Shown here one piece after another: positions 45,501 to 53,917 of a stretch of DNA of 64,000 nucleotides. The position numbers and the translations under genes were made by a program. Position 1 is the stretch's first letter, and each line of letters opens with the position of its first letter. Origin of the DNA: CAYWOS01 sp964459985 (GTDB taxonomy: Bacteria; Bacillota; Clostridia; Christensenellales; Aristaeellaceae); contig CAYWOS010000001.1 of the NCBI GenBank assembly GCA_964459985.1, positions 75,561 through 139,560 on the forward strand. Direction: 5' to 3'. Under the pieces are notes generated by a model, which ran no database searches, had not been told where the DNA came from, and saw only the letters and a list, made by a program, of their open reading frames with translations.

Positions 45501-46893
45501 GGTTCAGCATATAGACGGCGCGATCGGCGGCGTCGACGATTTCGCGGTCGGATGCCAGCGTTTTCTCCCCGGCGTCGACAAAATCGCCCAGCAGCATGAA
45601 ATCAAGGTATTTATCATTGTTGGCTTCCATCAGCACGGCGATGTTCTTGATCAGCGAAAGGGCGTGGCGCTGATCGATGATCAGCGCCGGGATGACGACG
45701 AGCGTCCGCGTTTCGCGCGAGAGCGCGTCGACGGCCAGACGCGGCAGCATGCGCGCGGGCACGCGCCTCGCGATCACGGCATGAATCATCCGCCTCACGA
45801 TCTCGGACAGGCACAGCGCGATCGGGAGAAACATCCACACGGGCGCGGCATACAGGCAGATCGCCGACGCGCCGAGCAATGAAAGCGCGTACAGGCTCAG
45901 GCAGTACGCGCGCTCGCGGCGCTTGTCGGGCGAGCGGCGCGGCTTGCGGTTGAACAGATACGCCGCGATCAGATCGGGGCGTTCGATCAGGAAATATCCC
46001 GCCTCGTTCGCGGGCGCCTGCTGATCGCGCGTCAGGAGGACGGCCGCCTCGGCGACGCGTTCTTCGGCTACGCGGTATCGCCTGGCAAGATACACGGCGG
46101 TGCGCACGTAATACGCGCGGCTTTCGGCGTCCATGCGCGGATACGTCGCGTCCTCGGCGAGCGCGGAAGAGACGATGCTCGCGTTTTCAATGATTTCCCG
46201 CCAAGGCAGGCGCATCACGGCATGCAGCGAATGAATCACGCGGGCCAGCGTCCGATAATCATTGACGCCGCTCTCCGATTCGACGGCCACGCCTCCGCCC
46301 GTCAGCGCGTCAAAGCGCTTCACGGCTTCGGCGTCCTCCGATTCGTTCAGCGTCGCCGCCATGCGGCGGACGACCGCCGCATCGCGCGGAAGCCGCTTGA
46401 GTCCGTCGCGGCGCAGCGCCTGAATCGCTCTTCGCGCCGCGCGGAACACGCGCGCTTCCTCCCGCGCCGTCGCAAGCGCGCCCGCGAGCATCTCAAAAAG
46501 CGCCGTTTTCAGCGCATAGGGGAACCATTCCAGCTCATCCTGACGAAAGGGCGACGTTTTCCTGCGCTCGCGAAGGAACGCGGCGATTTCATCCTTTTCC
46601 GCGCCGCCGTCGTTTTCGTCGACGAAGCTTCTCGCCGCGACAAGAACGCGCGTTTCGCCGTCGACCGATGGCAGCCTCGGCGACGCCGAAGTTTCACGCT
46701 TGAGCGCGTCGTAGCCGTCCAGCAAAAAATCCCCGTTTTCGGCGAGCCACGCGGCGATGGGCGAGCGTTCGTCGGCGGGCAGCATATCGGCGATCTCGCG
46801 GCACGTGCGCGCGATCATGCGGCTGATTCCGCGCGGCGGCTTGAGCCTCGTTTCCCGTGTTTCCTTCGCTTCTTCCGGCAAAGTCAATGACAT
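39565..46893 (-). CDS. ndvB: cyclic beta-1,2-glucan synthase (NdvB/ChvB-like)
   Basis: Giant glucan synthase, about 2442 residues, against about 2830 for Brucella Cgs and Sinorhizobium NdvB. The N-terminal half contains membrane helices (AYCLSLYALSLLGASAICLY; LVPLARMIVLISSAAYAAPL) around a GT84 glycosyltransferase domain with YRYVITLDADTFMPPEAP and FGRGSFMGKGILDLK. The C-terminal half has the carbohydrate-binding and GH94 phosphorylase-like parts (HMSHHQGMILCAACNAL; WGFRDQLQDVLALL; MGGGDWNDGMNRVGG) that set ring size by phosphorolysis. I start at the ATG at 46893, six bases after GGAGG. It uses UDP-glucose and should act at the membrane. Divergent from the glycogen operon. Confidence 0.88.
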   Translation of the reverse strand: MSLTLPEEAKETRETRLKPPRGISRMIARTCREIADMLPADERSPIAAWLAENGDFLLDGYDALKRETSASPRLPSVDGETRVLVAARSFVDENDGGAEKDEIAAFLRERRKTSPFRQDELEWFPYALKTALFEMLAGALATAREEARVFRAARRAIQALRRDGLKRLPRDAAVVRRMAATLNESEDAEAVKRFDALTGGGVAVESESGVNDYRTLARVIHSLHAVMRLPWREIIENASIVSSALAEDATYPRMDAESRAYYVRTAVYLARRYRVAEERVAEAAVLLTRDQQAPANEAGYFLIERPDLIAAYLFNRKPRRSPDKRRERAYCLSLYALSLLGASAICLYAAPVWMFLPIALCLSEIVRRMIHAVIARRVPARMLPRLAVDALSRETRTLVVIPALIIDQRHALSLIKNIAVLMEANNDKYLDFMLLGDFVDAGEKTLASDREIVDAADRAVYMLNRDSGRGVFYLQRARAFHQAQKRWMGRERKRGALETLTKLLLGESANDALLYASVDVRSLAGRYRYVITLDADTFMPPEAPLLLVGAMAHPLQKGRIAVIQPRMEILADTVKTRAQKYLGGMGGSDPYCAGVKDAYQDLFGRGSFMGKGILDLKLWRERLDGKMPEGLLLSHDLIEGEYARSALADDIAFYDGQPARVQGWYKRLHRWTRGDWQLLSFLFRRELPLISRHKIYDNLRRSLVPLARMIVLISSAAYAAPLVALVALPYPLRGVAVRLALLPAKAYACADAALRAVYRQWISHRHLLSWVTAAQAEKAAGLPLAAVFTSILSGVAVIALSLAPGGFLPFVALGLWFTASPILMNALDGKISPEQTLPESQRGDIQKLCADTWRYFEETVNEAGHFLPPDNVQIDPDTGFAMRTSPTNIGLYLLSCAAACELKLIDGNEMARRLSETLSTMQTLDRWKGHLYNWYDTATLRTLAPRFVSSVDSGNLVACLYACAQCVRARLADLDARYVALPTALDAFADETDLAALFDAETELFYIGCHVDDGSFGEGHYDLLASESRLLSFVALMNKRVPLSHWRHLGRDVTRAGGGAALISWAGTMFEYLMPLLLTPLVRGTLLGESCLNAVREQMSDAFAPVWGVSESGYYGFDAELHYQYRAFGLRSLSLTSGTQGNVVAPYASMLALPVLPRSAANNLIALRKMDMSDDHGLFEAIDFTRQRIDHAPRIVRSHMSHHQGMILCAACNALTDGALVRRFCAVPAVRAHLYLLYERAPVRVRKRREHLPPPVRRTNDGLPPYRAHRALPPDTWILSGKTVSWQINALGQSRLAIGNVCVTRFSADASAETGMQIYLVDRKTNGICRPARDGTCVFRPGTVEFTHERGGLLVREQRLIDPIEDAAVARVRIKNTTAERKEIDIVSFLELSLSTERADDAHANFRDMTVRVDKLSGSALIARRRPRDERDRVPCVAHAVITDSGDISMQGDRAAFLGRAGDYGRPEQLSGGEARSALGDTLAPCMSLRASLSLCAGGEREIWMIVFPCRDENDAGETLARYAGDRVNAVPALAETRARVLLKSLHFDAPSFSLAVRILSRIAYADASRPEARPPAPVDVLWRHGITGDDPVWMVVLRGADPALIRQVLRVHALLSLSGRTNDLIFAIAAEESYFAPVRDAVTTLASSGVMRDKIGKSGGVHILSVGSDEREELASLSRLVLRDGEPLKKQLAALPSAEEERAEPRAPEMPPLPPLEGDNGCGGFTAENGYCVYRTPPCVWCNILSGERFGTVAGDRGILQSHIDNSYLRRLTRHDKDIFRPLASELYTLTDVDGAAYSLEGGYVVHRPGVSTYYTDCGGVRCELSVLSPPGAPCGARLIKMQSATARDVTLTAFVRFAVGERPETTSLRTDGSLLTARGCGAALTAFLYHQDAAPEISPFATYPASVRVACALRAHEARTEIFLIGAGENAADIREICDNLLSVGASAIRRRTLSFWQEKLSRLTVYGGDRDAARMLNQWLLYQTIASRLYARTGLYQTGGAWGFRDQLQDVLALLDTEPAFARAHILRCAAHQYVEGDVQHWWHEPRTGVRTRVTDDLLFLPFVTARYVRATGDRAILDESVPYLSSPTLSPGEDDRYETPQIAGSGTLHEHCLRAVDHVRLGAHGMPLMGGGDWNDGMNRVGGATGESVWLGFFLAMVLAEYAELCDREMAQIMISRRRELLTASDAAWTGAWYLRAWYDGGDTLGGDQSDPPRIDLISQCFAVLAGADRSRARAAVAAAVDRLYDREHGMVRLLSPPFDEHERAGYITAYPPGVRENGGQYTHAVPWLIEALCKLRLIDLAYEIALAILPPKHADTPEKAEIYRVEPYVMAADVYAGAQAGRGGWTWYTGSAAWTYLCWFKTLYGFEKVGDRARLSPKLPEGHEEFTVRYRYGASCYDLTASEDTLFVTCDGEKCDDGWIDLKDDGKRHEARFPIRG

Positions 46894-47132
46894 GAGCATC
46901 CTCCGACCAATGATCCTTGTCCTCCTATTCTGCGCAGGGTTCGACGCAGATAAACATAAGCGTCGATGAAAACAGATCGTTTTATCGGTCAAAATGCACA
47001 GATTTCAGAAAGAATGTACTGGTATTATGATGGTATTCATGGTATACTGTTCATGAATCAGAAGGATTTCGGGTCGGCTGGCGCGCACGAAACCGATGCG
47101 CCGGCAACTCTTTTACAAGGCGGTGGTTCTCC

Positions 47133-49064
47133 ATGCGTTATACTCCACCGGACGCGGAAGCAAGGGAGATGTTCCACCAGGGACGATCGAGCGCGGCCTA
47201 TCGGTTCCTCGGCGCGCACACGGTCGACGACGGCGAGCCGATGTGGCATTTCGCCGTCTGGGCGCCCAACGCGCGCGCCGTTTCGGTTACGGGCGAGTTC
47301 TGCGGATGGGACGCGGACACGCATCCCATGCGCAAGCAGTTCGACGGCACATGGGAACTGCGCCTGCCCCGATCGCTGTTCGATGCCGACGATCCCTACC
47401 TTTCCACCTATAAATACGCCGTTTGCGGCGCGGACGGGCAGCGGCGCCTGAAAGCCGATCCCTACGCGTTTTTCGCCGAGCTTCGTCCCGCCACGGCAAG
47501 CCGCGTCCGCGATCTCAACCGGTATGAATGGCACGATCAGGCGTGGATGTCGGCGCGCGCGGCTTACGATCCGTATGGCAGCCCGGTGAATATTTACGAG
47601 CTTCATCCGGGCACGTGGCGGCGCGGCGAAAACGGTGAAAAGCTTTCCTATACGCAAATCGCCGATCAACTGATCCCGTATATCAAGGAGATGCGGTATA
47701 CGCATGTGGAATTCCTTCCCGTGATGGAGCATCCCTACGACGGCTCGTGGGGCTATCAGATCACGGGCTTTTACGCGCCGACGTCGCGCTACGGCGAGCC
47801 GGAGGAACTGATGGCGCTGATCGACCGGCTGCATCAGGCTGGCATCGGCGTAATCCTCGATTGGGTGCCGGCGCATTTCACGCGCGACGATTTCGGCCTG
47901 CGACGCTTTGACGGCACGGCGTGCTACGAGCATCCCGATCCGCGCCGCGGCGACATGCCGCAGTGGGGAACGCACTTCTTTGATCTCTCGCGCGGCGAGG
48001 TCAGGAGCTTCCTGTTGTCGAACGCCGACTTCTGGCTCAGGTTTTATCACGCCGACGGGCTGCGCTGCGACGCCGTGAGCAGCATGCTGTACCTGGATTT
48101 CGCGAGGGCTGACGGCGATTACCTGCCGAATAAGGACGGCGGCAACCTGAATTATGACGCCGTTTCCTTCCTTCAGGCGCTCAACACCGCCGTGTACCGC
48201 GATTTCCCGGGCGTGATGATGATCGCCGAGGAATCAAGCGATTATCGCGGCGTGACCAGACCCGTGCACGAAGGCGGGCTGGGGTTCGGCTTCAAATGGA
48301 ACATGGGCTGGATGAACGATACGCTCGCCTATGTCGCGCTTGATCCCATCTACCGCAAGTATTCGCACGACAAGCTGACCTTTTCGCTGATGTACGCCTT
48401 CAACGAGCATTACATCCTGCCTTTTTCGCACGACGAGGTGGTGCACGGCAAGCACAGCCTTCTGGATAAGCATCCGGGCGATATCTGGCGCAAATTTGCC
48501 GGGCTTCGCGCGCTGTACGGCTACACGATGGCGCATCCCGGCAAAAAACTGCTCTTTATGGGCGGCGAGTTCGGGCAGTTCATCGAATGGAAGGACGACG
48601 ATCAGCTCGACTGGTTTCTGCTCCAATACGAGAAGCATCCCGAGCTGCTCAAATTCGTCAGGCGTCTAAACGCCGTTTACCGCCAATACCCGGCGCTGTA
48701 TAAAACGGACGGCGGCTGGGACGGTTTCAAATGGCTGCGCGTTCACGACGCCGATCGCAGCGTGATCGCTTTCCTGCGCTCGAGCGGACGGCATACGCCC
48801 GTCGTCTGCGTCGTCAATTTCACCCCCGTTTTTTACGGCGAATACACCATCGGACTGCCGTACCCCTGCGAAATGACCGAACTTCTCAATTCCGACCGCG
48901 CCGAGTTTGCCGGCAGCAATCAGTATAACGCGTACCTCATCAAAACCCGGGACGAACCCTGCGAGGATCTGCCTTTTTCCGCGACGGTCTGCGTGCCGCC
49001 GCTTTCCGCCGTCTACCTGAAGGTAAAACGTCTGCCGAAACGAGCGCGATCCACATCCGTGTAA
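47133..49064 (+). CDS. glgB: 1,4-alpha-glucan branching enzyme
   Basis: GH13 branching enzyme, 643 residues. An N-terminal CBM48-like module (YRFLGAHTVDDGEPMWHFAVWAPNARAVSVTGEF) is followed by the catalytic barrel. The nucleophile Asp is near residue 312 in ADGLRCDAVSSMLYLDF, the acid/base Glu near 365 in MIAEESSDYRGV, and the transition-state Asp near 432 in LPFSHDEVVHGK. A C-terminal beta domain closes the protein. ATG at 47133 with AAGGCGGTGG upstream. First gene of glgBCDA. A TATACT -10 box at 47043-47048 has no clear -35 partner. Confidence 0.95.
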   Translation: MRYTPPDAEAREMFHQGRSSAAYRFLGAHTVDDGEPMWHFAVWAPNARAVSVTGEFCGWDADTHPMRKQFDGTWELRLPRSLFDADDPYLSTYKYAVCGADGQRRLKADPYAFFAELRPATASRVRDLNRYEWHDQAWMSARAAYDPYGSPVNIYELHPGTWRRGENGEKLSYTQIADQLIPYIKEMRYTHVEFLPVMEHPYDGSWGYQITGFYAPTSRYGEPEELMALIDRLHQAGIGVILDWVPAHFTRDDFGLRRFDGTACYEHPDPRRGDMPQWGTHFFDLSRGEVRSFLLSNADFWLRFYHADGLRCDAVSSMLYLDFARADGDYLPNKDGGNLNYDAVSFLQALNTAVYRDFPGVMMIAEESSDYRGVTRPVHEGGLGFGFKWNMGWMNDTLAYVALDPIYRKYSHDKLTFSLMYAFNEHYILPFSHDEVVHGKHSLLDKHPGDIWRKFAGLRALYGYTMAHPGKKLLFMGGEFGQFIEWKDDDQLDWFLLQYEKHPELLKFVRRLNAVYRQYPALYKTDGGWDGFKWLRVHDADRSVIAFLRSSGRHTPVVCVVNFTPVFYGEYTIGLPYPCEMTELLNSDRAEFAGSNQYNAYLIKTRDEPCEDLPFSATVCVPPLSAVYLKVKRLPKRARSTSV

Positions 49065-49083
49065 CGATAAGGAGGTTTTCCAC

Positions 49084-50262
49084 ATGCACCTCAAGAAAAA
49101 CGTCGTCGCCATGCTTCTGGCGGGCGGGCAGGGGAGCCGATTGGGGATTCTGACCCAAAACACCGCCAAGCCCGCCGTCCCCTTCGGCGGGAAGTACCGC
49201 ATCATCGATTTCCCGCTCAGCAACTGCTCCAACAGCGGCGTGGACGTCGTGGGCGTGCTGACGCAGTATCGTCCGCTCGAGCTCAACGCCTACATCGCCA
49301 GCGGCGCGCCGTGGGATCTGGACTATGTCGCGGGCGGCGTGTTCGTGCTGCCGCCCTATCAAAAGGGCAAATCGGGCGAATGGTATCGCGGCACGGCCAA
49401 CGCCATCTATCAAAACCTCGCGTTCATCGAGCAGTATGACCCTGAATTCGTGCTCGTGCTGTCGGGCGACCACATCTACAAGATAGATTACTCGCTCATG
49501 GTGCGGCAGCACATCGAGCGGGGCGCGGACGCCACCATCGCGGTGCGTAAGGTACCGTGGGAGGAAGCGAGCCGCTTCGGGATCATGAATACCGACGAAG
49601 ACGGCAATATCGTCGAATTCGAGGAAAAGCCGAAGCAGCCCAAGTCCAACAACGCTTCGATGGGCGTGTACGTGTTCTCGTGGAGCGTTCTGCGCGAATA
49701 CTTGATCCGCGACGAAAACGATCCGGGGTCCTCCAACGATTTTGGCAAGAACATTATCCCGAACCTGCTCAACGACGGCAAGCGCCTGACGGCGTATGCC
49801 TTCGATGGCTACTGGAAGGACGTCGGCACCATTGAAAGCCTGTGGGAGGCCAATATGGACCTGCTCGCCGAGCAGCCCGAAATGGAGTTGAGCGACAAAT
49901 CCTTCCGCGTATACGCGCGGAATCTCGGCTTGATTCCGCAGTATGTGGCGGACACGGCGGTCGTCCGCAACAGCCTTGTCACCGAGGGCTGCGACGTGCG
50001 CGGCGAGGTGCGCGGCAGCGTGCTGTCCTCCGGCGCGATCATCGAGGAGGGCGCGAAAATCCTTTCGAGCGTCGTCATGCCCGGCGCCCGCGTGTGCGCG
50101 GGCGCGGTCATCGATCGCGCGATCATCGCCGAGAACGCTGTCGTCGGCCGCGGTGCCGTCGTCGGCGCCGCATCCGGGCAGATCGCCGTCGTCGGCGCGA
50201 ACGCCGTCGTGCCGGATAAAGGCGTCGTCGCGCCCGGCGAGCAGTTTACGGGCGAGCAATAA
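49084..50262 (+). CDS. glgC: glucose-1-phosphate adenylyltransferase catalytic subunit
   Basis: ADP-glucose pyrophosphorylase, 392 residues, the rate-setting step of glycogen synthesis. The nucleotidyltransferase motif is MLLAGGQGSRLGILTQNTAKPAVPFGG (residues 10-36), and the allosteric/substrate region is RIIDFPLSNCSNSG. Catalytic Asp and Lys appear in LSGDHIYKIDY and EFEEKPKQPKS; a left-handed beta-helix makes up the C-terminus (RNSLVTEGCDVRGEVRGSVLSSG). AAGGAGG upstream of the ATG. Pairs with GlgD. Confidence 0.95.
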   Translation: MHLKKNVVAMLLAGGQGSRLGILTQNTAKPAVPFGGKYRIIDFPLSNCSNSGVDVVGVLTQYRPLELNAYIASGAPWDLDYVAGGVFVLPPYQKGKSGEWYRGTANAIYQNLAFIEQYDPEFVLVLSGDHIYKIDYSLMVRQHIERGADATIAVRKVPWEEASRFGIMNTDEDGNIVEFEEKPKQPKSNNASMGVYVFSWSVLREYLIRDENDPGSSNDFGKNIIPNLLNDGKRLTAYAFDGYWKDVGTIESLWEANMDLLAEQPEMELSDKSFRVYARNLGLIPQYVADTAVVRNSLVTEGCDVRGEVRGSVLSSGAIIEEGAKILSSVVMPGARVCAGAVIDRAIIAENAVVGRGAVVGAASGQIAVVGANAVVPDKGVVAPGEQFTGEQ

Positions 50263-50321
50263 CGAAAGAAAGGATCACTTGATGCCCCGCCCGCGCGGGC
50301 GCATTCAACGGAGGGACAGCC

Positions 50322-51443
50322 ATGAATAACGTAATGGGTTTGATCTACACCGGCGAGAAAGACGCGCAGCTCCGCGAAATGACATCGACGCGCGCCGTCG
50401 CCGCCGTGCCCTTCGCCGGCCGCTATCGCATGATCGATTTCCCCTTGAGCAATATGGTCGAGAGCGGCATTCGCAACGTCGGCGTCATCATGCAGCGCAA
50501 CTACAACAGCCTCATGGATCATCTGGGCTCGGGCAGAGAATGGGATCTGCACGGCAAGCGCTCGGGGCTTGTGCTTCTGCCGCCCTTTATGACGCGCGAC
50601 AACGTCGGCGTATACTCGGGTTTTCTGGACGCGATCAGGAGCAATCTGCATTTCCTGCGCCGCAGCAAGGAGCGCTACATCGTCGTGACTGATTCGCACA
50701 TCATCTATTCCGCGCCCTTTGACGAAATGGTCATCAGGCACGAGCAGTCGGGCGCCGACACCACGCTTTTGTTCAGCCGTTATCCCGGCGTCCGCCGCAA
50801 CGCCGAGGGACGCTACATCCGCATGGACGAAACGGGACTCGTCACCGATATGGAGATCGACCCGACCATCCCGCATTATGAAAACGCCTATCTGGACGCC
50901 TTCTGCATGCGCCGCGAGCTGCTCATCGATCTGGTCGACCGCGCGGTGGCGCACGGGCAATATCATCTCACGCGCGACGTGCTGCTCGGCGGTATCTATG
51001 ATAAATCGCTGGTCGTTCGCGGCTTCGAGTGCCCCGGCAAGGTCTGGAAGATCGATTCGGTCTCGGCATATTACGATTGCAGCATGTCGCTCCTTGACGC
51101 AAGCACGCGCCAACAGCTTTTCACGCCCGAGCGCCCGGTGCGCACCAAGCTGCGCGACGAAATGCCCACGCGGCATTTAAAAAACGCCGTTGTGAAGAAC
51201 TCGCTGATCGCCGACGGCTGCGTGATCGACGGCACGGTGGAGAACAGTATTCTCTTTCGCGGCGTCCGGGTCGAAAAAGGCGCGCACGTCAAAAACAGCA
51301 TTGTCATGCAGGACAGCGCGATCGGCGCGGAAGCCGAGCTGGATTACTGCATCCTCGACAAGCAGGTGACAATCCGCGAGGGCACGCGCCTGATCGGCCC
51401 CAAATCCTATCCCATCGTCATGGCGAAAAACCTGATCGTATAA
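50322..51443 (+). CDS. glgD: glucose-1-phosphate adenylyltransferase regulatory subunit
   Basis: GlgD, the non-catalytic partner typical of Firmicutes, 373 residues. It keeps the fold (AAVPFAGRYRMIDFPLSNMVESGIRNVGVI) but lacks the intact GGxGxRL pyrophosphorylase loop: the N-terminus reads NVMGLIYTGEKDAQLREMTSTRAVA. It likewise lacks the catalytic GDH. The C-terminal beta-helix is present (KNSLIADGCVIDGTVENSILFRG). It modulates GlgC. ATG preceded by GGAGGG. Confidence 0.94.
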   Translation: MNNVMGLIYTGEKDAQLREMTSTRAVAAVPFAGRYRMIDFPLSNMVESGIRNVGVIMQRNYNSLMDHLGSGREWDLHGKRSGLVLLPPFMTRDNVGVYSGFLDAIRSNLHFLRRSKERYIVVTDSHIIYSAPFDEMVIRHEQSGADTTLLFSRYPGVRRNAEGRYIRMDETGLVTDMEIDPTIPHYENAYLDAFCMRRELLIDLVDRAVAHGQYHLTRDVLLGGIYDKSLVVRGFECPGKVWKIDSVSAYYDCSMSLLDASTRQQLFTPERPVRTKLRDEMPTRHLKNAVVKNSLIADGCVIDGTVENSILFRGVRVEKGAHVKNSIVMQDSAIGAEAELDYCILDKQVTIREGTRLIGPKSYPIVMAKNLIV

Positions 51444-51462
51444 CCGAAAGGGGAGAGCTGCC

Positions 51463-52980
51463 TTGAAGATTCTGTTGATCGCCTCGGAATGCGTGCCGTT
51501 CTGCAAAACGGGCGGACTGGCGGACGTGGTGGGCGCGCTCGCGCCCGTGCTGGCCGCGCGCGGACACGAGGTTTCGGTGATGCTGCCGCTGTACGCCGTC
51601 ATTGATCATGAAAAACTCCCGGATATGACCCACGCCGCCGATTTCGAGGTGGAACTTGGCTGGCGGCGGCAGTACTGCGGCGTCGAAAAGCTCCCGATGA
51701 ACGGCGTAAACTATTACTTCATCGACAACAAATACTACTTCGGGCGCAGCTATATGTACGGACTGGGCGGCGACGAGTACGAGCGCTTCGCCTTTTTCTG
51801 CCGGGGCGCGCTCAACGCGCTGCAGATCATCGGCCTGCAGCCCGACATTATCCACGTGCACGACTGGCAAACCGGCATGATCCCGGCGCTGCTCAAAACG
51901 CAGTATCATCATCTGCCCTTTTATGCCGGCATCAAAACGGTGTTCACCATTCACAACCTCCAGTATCAGGGCGTGTTCGGCATCCCCGAAGTGCAGGACG
52001 TGCTCGGCGTCGACCGGGAAACGGTCGAGTGCTGCGGCAGCGCCAATTACATGAAAGCGGCGCTCGCGTACGCCGATGAGATCACCACCGTCAGCCCGAG
52101 CTACGCCGAAGAGATCCAGACATCGTATTACGGCGAACGACTGGACGGCTTGCTCCGCGCGCGGCGCGACCGCCTCTCGGGCGTGCTCAACGGCATCGAT
52201 ATCGGGGAGTACGATCCGGCGCGCGACCGGATGATCGCGCAGACCTACGCTGCCGACAACACGGAGGGAAAGGCTGTCTGCAAGCGCGCGCTGCAAACGG
52301 AGCTGGGACTCGACGTGTCGCCGGACACGCCGATCATCGCCATGATCGGACGGTTAAGCGGGCAAAAGGGACTGGATCTTGTCGACCGCGTGATTGCCGA
52401 GATCATGGGCGAAAACATCCAGCTGATCGTGCTCGGGCTGGGCGAAGCGAAATATTTCAATCTGTTCAGCTGGTGCGAGCAGAACTATCCCGGCCGCATG
52501 GCGGCGCGTTTCCGTATGGACGGGGCGCTGGCGCACAGGATCTACGCCGGCGCGGACATCTTCCTGATGCCGTCTCAGTTCGAACCGTGCGGCTTGTCGC
52601 AGATGATCGCCATGCGCTACGGGATGGTTCCCGTCGTGCGCGAAACGGGCGGGCTGCGCGATACCGTGCTTTCGCTCAACGAATACACCGGCGAGGGCAA
52701 CGGCTTTACCTTCTTCAACTATAACGCGCACGACATGCTGTACGTCATCCGCCGCGCCGTCCGAACCTACCGCGAGAGTCCCGATGTATGGCGAACGCTG
52801 ATGAAGCGCGGCATGACGGGCGATTACAGTTGGGATCGCTCGGCGGGAAAGTATCTGTCGCTGTATGAATCGCTGCTCGACGCGCCCAAAACGCCGGGTA
52901 AAGAATCGGGCGGCGAGAAGGACGCGCCGAAAAAGCAGCCCGCGCCGCGCCGCCGCCGGCCGACGGACAAGAAAGAATAG
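51463..52980 (+). CDS. glgA: glycogen synthase (ADP-glucose)
   Basis: GT5 glycogen synthase, 505 residues. The ADP-glucose-binding motif is PFCKTGGLADVVGAL near residues 13-27, and IIHVHDWQTGMIPAL follows near 130. The C-terminal Rossmann domain contains IAMIGRLSGQKGLDL and the catalytic Glu-rich loop LMPSQFEPCGLSQMIAMRYG near 365-385. A basic, Pro-rich C-terminal tail of about 30 residues (KESGGEKDAPKKQPAPRRRR) is an extension beyond the usual 480. TTG start at 51463, five bases after GGGGAGAG. Last gene of glgBCDA. Confidence 0.95.
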   Translation: MKILLIASECVPFCKTGGLADVVGALAPVLAARGHEVSVMLPLYAVIDHEKLPDMTHAADFEVELGWRRQYCGVEKLPMNGVNYYFIDNKYYFGRSYMYGLGGDEYERFAFFCRGALNALQIIGLQPDIIHVHDWQTGMIPALLKTQYHHLPFYAGIKTVFTIHNLQYQGVFGIPEVQDVLGVDRETVECCGSANYMKAALAYADEITTVSPSYAEEIQTSYYGERLDGLLRARRDRLSGVLNGIDIGEYDPARDRMIAQTYAADNTEGKAVCKRALQTELGLDVSPDTPIIAMIGRLSGQKGLDLVDRVIAEIMGENIQLIVLGLGEAKYFNLFSWCEQNYPGRMAARFRMDGALAHRIYAGADIFLMPSQFEPCGLSQMIAMRYGMVPVVRETGGLRDTVLSLNEYTGEGNGFTFFNYNAHDMLYVIRRAVRTYRESPDVWRTLMKRGMTGDYSWDRSAGKYLSLYESLLDAPKTPGKESGGEKDAPKKQPAPRRRRPTDKKE

Positions 52981-52996
52981 CGCGCAGCGCAAAAAT

Positions 52997-53026
52997 GCCC
53001 CCGCCGCAGACGTCTTCGGCGGGGGC
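52997..53026. terminator. strong terminator between glgA and the rhomboid-like gene
   Basis: GCCCCCGCCG and CGGCGGGGGC form a perfect 10-bp stem with a 10-base loop. The minus-strand reading is followed by ATTTTTG, the plus-strand reading by TTGTC, so it can serve both convergent units. Confidence 0.85.
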
Positions 53027-53044
53027 TTGTCAATATGCGAGGCG

Positions 53045-53683
53045 TTACTTTGACCGCGTGCGCCAGTGGTATGCGATGCGGCGGATATCGGCGCGCAGGC
53101 TTCTGTAAGCCTGTCCGCCGAAGAATAACAGATAAGGCGCGAGCGACAGCACGAGCGACAGCCGCGACGCCCATGTGCCCCGGATCAGCGCGACCAGCAA
53201 TAAGACGCCGTCGGCGAGCGCCAGCCATTTGATCTTCACGGGCAGGAAGAAAAACAGCATGATCTGAAACTCGGGATAGATGGCCGCGAACGCCAGAAAC
53301 AACGACATATTGAGATAGATATTGGTCGCGTAGCCCGTGATAAACCCGGCGGCGATGTTGAAGGCAATGCCGATGGCGTAAAACAGTGTAAACCGACGGC
53401 TGCCCCACTGATTCTCCAGCGCCGTGCCGATCAGGTAGTAAAAATACAGCGAAAAGATGATGAAGATCAGGCTGGAGTTCGGCGGCAGCACGGCGAACGT
53501 CAGCACGCGCCAGATTTCCCCGCGCAGGATCGCGGCGCGGTCGAACATCAGCAGCATCGACGCCTGCTGCCGAAACAAATAATCGAGGATAAACACGCCC
53601 GTCATGCACAGCACGACGTATTTCATCAGCCCGCGAATATAGAATCGCCCCATTTTTCTCTCGATCCCGTCCAGCAGCTTCAT
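53045..53683 (-). CDS. rhomboid-fold membrane protein, probably without protease activity
   Basis: Six-helix membrane protein of 212 residues resembling the rhomboid/derlin fold. ILRGEIWRVLTFAVLPPNSS carries the WR loop-1 motif; YFYYLIGTALENQWGSRRFTLFYAIGIAFNIAAG resembles helices 2 and 3. The catalytic GxSG and membrane His of active rhomboids are not seen (TNIYLNMSLFLAFAAIYPEF occupies that place), so a pseudo-rhomboid role is likely. Own promoter at 53886-53914. Confidence 0.72.
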   Translation of the reverse strand: MKLLDGIERKMGRFYIRGLMKYVVLCMTGVFILDYLFRQQASMLLMFDRAAILRGEIWRVLTFAVLPPNSSLIFIIFSLYFYYLIGTALENQWGSRRFTLFYAIGIAFNIAAGFITGYATNIYLNMSLFLAFAAIYPEFQIMLFFFLPVKIKWLALADGVLLLVALIRGTWASRLSLVLSLAPYLLFFGGQAYRSLRADIRRIAYHWRTRSK

Positions 53684-53885
53684 GACATCACTCCTTCCAT
53701 GCCATTATATCGGCGCTTTAAGCGCTTGTCAATCGCGGCGCGAGGGGAGAGAGGGGGATCGCTTGATAATTGATAACCCCGGAGAGGAGATAGCGCCCCT
53801 TCGCGCGAAGGGCGCGCCGCGCCGGACCGTTCGATCCGGGGACGGCGGCATAACAGCGCATTCCGATACTCTTTTTGATGAATAT

Positions 53886-53914
53886 AGTATACCACAAATC
53901 GCCTTGCAGAACAA
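53886..53914 (-). promoter_or_regulatory. sigma-A promoter of the rhomboid-like gene
   Basis: Minus strand TTGTTC (53909-53914), 17-base spacer, TATACT (53886-53891). The leader between it and the gene (53684-53885) includes G+C-rich palindromic stretches (CCCCTTCGCGCGAAGGG near 53798) and no other gene. Confidence 0.7.
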
Positions 53915-53917
53915 GAC

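Noticed and set aside
47021..47048. GGTAT triplet upstream of glgB
   Set aside because: Steps of 11 and 9 bases and no ATTCTA core; more likely part of the glgB promoter region.
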